From a virus, in the IMG/VR virus record IMGVR_UViG_3300042472_000339, positions 1-39,778 of that record: DNA of 39,778 bases. One strand, given 5' to 3'. Made by a program: the position numbers and the translations under genes. Below the pieces are notes generated by a model that was not told the origin of the DNA, did no database searches, and saw only the letters and a list, made by a program, of their open reading frames with translations. Below are positions 38,192-39,778 of the stretch, one piece after another; the first letter of the stretch is position 1, and each line of letters begins with the position of its first letter.

Positions 38192-39778
38192 GTGAAATAA
38201 AACCAAAAAAGGAACGTAAGTTTTTAAAGGCATTAGGAAAAATCGGAGAGGTTTTGATTCAAGAACTTTTTTCCAGAGTAGGGAGCAATTTGATTCGAAA
38301 GATTGGAGGTAAAAAAACTTTGCCTTCAATTCTTTTTATATTCCTTTCCCTCAGCCTTTATGCCCAATTCCCCAACACATTGAACAAACAAAGATTAGGT
38401 TTCCAGACCACGGCTGACGGGTTGGTTTGGCGTGGTGCATTGTCCGACACAGCATCCATTCAACCGATAAATAACCAAAACGCATGGGTGATTCTTGATA
38501 CCATTAACCTTAAATTTTATACGTTTGATTTTACATCCAATGTTTGGAACTTGGTAGGCGGTGCATTGACTATGCCTTTTGATTCCATTACCTTTAACAC
38601 GGCAAAGAATGGCACGGTTGGCGTGGGCGAAGTGGAATACAATGATACACAGGGAAGTTTAATACAAGGGTTAAAAGGCGGTAATGTTACCAATGTTATT
38701 GGTCAACAATTATACCAACGGGTTAACAATCGAACTGGTGCACCATTGGCAAAGGGTGACGTGGTTTATTTGGCAGGCAGTCAGGGCAATCGAATAACAG
38801 TAGCAAAAGGTTTAGCGGTTAGTGATGCTTTTTCAGCTAATACTTTTGGTGTAGTTGCAGAAGCTATTGCGGATAATCAAAGCGGTTTTATTATTACCGA
38901 AGGATTAATAACAGGCTTAAACACCTCATCCTTAACAGAAGATAGCGCGGTTTATTTATCGCCAACGGTGGCAGGTGCATTGACTTCTACAAAGCCGCAA
39001 GCACCACAGCACAGCGTATATATTGGAGTATGTGTAAAAAGCAATAACGGTTCGGGAGAATTGTTTGTTAAAATAAGAAATGGTCAGGAATTGGACGAAC
39101 TTCACGATGTTCGGATAACCTCACCAGTCGACAAGGCTTCTTTATATTATTCAGGTGGATTGTGGAGAGATACAACAGCAGATCTTTTGGTAAGTGACAC
39201 GGCTTCGATGCTTACACCTTATTTAAGGAAATTAGATACTATTTCACTTTCAAATAGAATTAACACAAAATTAAATTTATCAGATACCTCAAATATGTTG
39301 CTACCTTATTTAAGGAAGGCTGACACTACAAATATGTTATTACCTTACTTTCGAGATGCTGACACAACTTCTTTAAATCTTACCTCCAGATTTAACACTA
39401 AAGTAAATTTATCAGATACCTCAAATATGTTAGTGCCATACCTTCGGAAGGCTGATACTACTTTGATGCTATCCAAATATTTAAGGAGAGCGGATACATC
39501 ATTATTAAATTTAACTTCAAGATTTGCGACTAAATTAAATATAAGCGACACAGCTTCGATGCTTACACCTTACTTTCGAGATGCTGACACATCATTATTA
39601 AATCTTACCTCAAGATTTGCGACTAAATTAAATATAAGCGACACAGCTTCAATGCTTACACCTTATTTAAGGAAATTAGATACTATTTCACTTTCAAATA
39701 GAATTAACACAAAATTAAATTTATCAGATACCTCAAATATGTTGCTACCTTATTTAAGGAAGGCTGACACTACAAATA
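38188..39778 (+). CDS. Tail fibre, N-terminal part (continues at base 1)
   Basis: The ATG at 38188 overlaps the connector stop. 530 codons are read to the window end and one base is left over, which puts base 3 of the window in the same frame. Residues 1-41 are basic and amphipathic. Residues 44-60 are TLPSILFIFLSLSLYAQ, a signal-peptide-like stretch inside the protein. From about 62 a virion-like N-terminal domain begins, with TGAPLAKGDVVYLAGSQGN and VVAEAIADNQSGFI, of a kind often found before shaft repeats. Shaft repeats begin near 39195. No internal ATG precedes the hydrophobic stretch closely. Confidence 0.85.
   Translation, partial: MSEIKPKKERKFLKALGKIGEVLIQELFSRVGSNLIRKIGGKKTLPSILFIFLSLSLYAQFPNTLNKQRLGFQTTADGLVWRGALSDTASIQPINNQNAWVILDTINLKFYTFDFTSNVWNLVGGALTMPFDSITFNTAKNGTVGVGEVEYNDTQGSLIQGLKGGNVTNVIGQQLYQRVNNRTGAPLAKGDVVYLAGSQGNRITVAKGLAVSDAFSANTFGVVAEAIADNQSGFIITEGLITGLNTSSLTEDSAVYLSPTVAGALTSTKPQAPQHSVYIGVCVKSNNGSGELFVKIRNGQELDELHDVRITSPVDKASLYYSGGLWRDTTADLLVSDTASMLTPYLRKLDTISLSNRINTKLNLSDTSNMLLPYLRKADTTNMLLPYFRDADTTSLNLTSRFNTKVNLSDTSNMLVPYLRKADTTLMLSKYLRRADTSLLNLTSRFATKLNISDTASMLTPYFRDADTSLLNLTSRFATKLNISDTASMLTPYLRKLDTISLSNRINTKLNLSDTSNMLLPYLRKADTTN
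39208..39334 (+). repeat. Copy 1 of a 127-nt exact repeat in the fibre gene
   Basis: Identical to 39652-39778. The preceding base differs (G versus A), so the repeat is exactly 127 nt up to the window end. Encodes fibre shaft (MLTPYLRKLDTISLSNRIN and following). Confidence 0.92.
39652..39778 (+). repeat. Copy 2 of the 127-nt exact repeat, ending at the last base
   Basis: Matches 39208-39334 without mismatch and runs exactly to the window end. A length of 127 is the largest odd k-mer commonly used by de Bruijn assemblers, which fits a contig ended by a repeat branch. Confidence 0.92.

Noticed and set aside
1-39778. Diversity-generating retroelement for the fibre
   Set aside because: No reverse transcriptase or template/variable repeat pair with adenine-specific changes was found.
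1-39778. tRNA genes and integration functions
   Set aside because: No cloverleaf with CCA-side features and no integrase or recombinase motif was noticed, so temperate lifestyle is not supported.

Overview
This window looks like the genome, or nearly the whole genome, of a tailed double-stranded DNA phage of a Bacteroidota host. No bacterial chromosomal genes flank it. Two things point to the host. Starts are preceded by A-rich leaders without Shine-Dalgarno motifs. The clearest promoters match the Bacteroidota housekeeping pattern (TTTG, spacer, TAnnTTTG). Many proteins (tail fibre, MCP, tube protein, connector) are also of types I associate with Bacteroidota phages. I see no integrase, excisionase, transposase, tRNA, CRISPR array or reverse transcriptase. 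There is no gene-free stretch longer than 300 bases.

Layout. Rightward (late) genes run from 17148 to the window end and appear to continue from base 1 to 5202. The long tail-fibre frame open at the right end is in phase with the frame open at base 1, so the molecule is probably circular or circularly permuted and the window was cut inside the fibre gene. Leftward genes occupy 5268-16973. The two arms diverge at 16974-17147, where two opposed promoter-like sequences with TATCTTTG boxes lie, and converge at 5203-5267 on a hairpin terminator.

Leftward arm, in order of transcription (right to left): a SAM methyltransferase, a 51-aa protein, a strongly structured intergenic RNA, a ParB-like protein, a winged-helix replication initiator with three 12-bp repeats inside it, a 73-aa protein, a 244-aa putative replication partner, several small proteins, an OB-like protein, a PD-(D/E)XK nuclease, a DUF5664 protein, a dCTP deaminase, two small basic paralogues, two tiny genes, a membrane-anchored glucosaminidase, a 206-aa protein, a four-helix membrane protein, a RuvC-like resolvase and a 94-aa protein. 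Seven terminator hairpins punctuate this arm. No DNA polymerase, helicase or primase is recognisable, so replication probably recruits host machinery.

Rightward arm: SSB, a small basic protein, an RHH-like protein, a glycosyltransferase, a ParB-DNA methyltransferase fusion, DUF5681-type TerS, a DUF4406 protein, TerL, small proteins, and a tail assembly chaperone gene with a probable -1 frameshift. Then come tail completion and neck-like proteins, two large tail proteins, the tape measure, a protease-scaffold fusion, a probable decoration protein, MCP, tube protein, portal, connector, the giant fibre, a secreted protein, holin and amidase. The tape measure makes a long, siphovirus-like tail likely. 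Much of the tail module precedes the head module, which is not the usual order.

Most notable: (1) a ~97-nt leftward RNA of three hairpins whose first and last loops are complementary over 7 nt; (2) a T9 slippery run joining the chaperone to an ATG-less downstream frame; (3) a 24-nt element repeated exactly at the same distance from two leftward promoter boxes; (4) a SAR-like endolysin candidate in the leftward arm, separate from the late holin/amidase pair; (5) Sec-signal-like segments in the fibre and its neighbour; (6) a 127-nt exact repeat ending at the last base, which looks like an assembly break.
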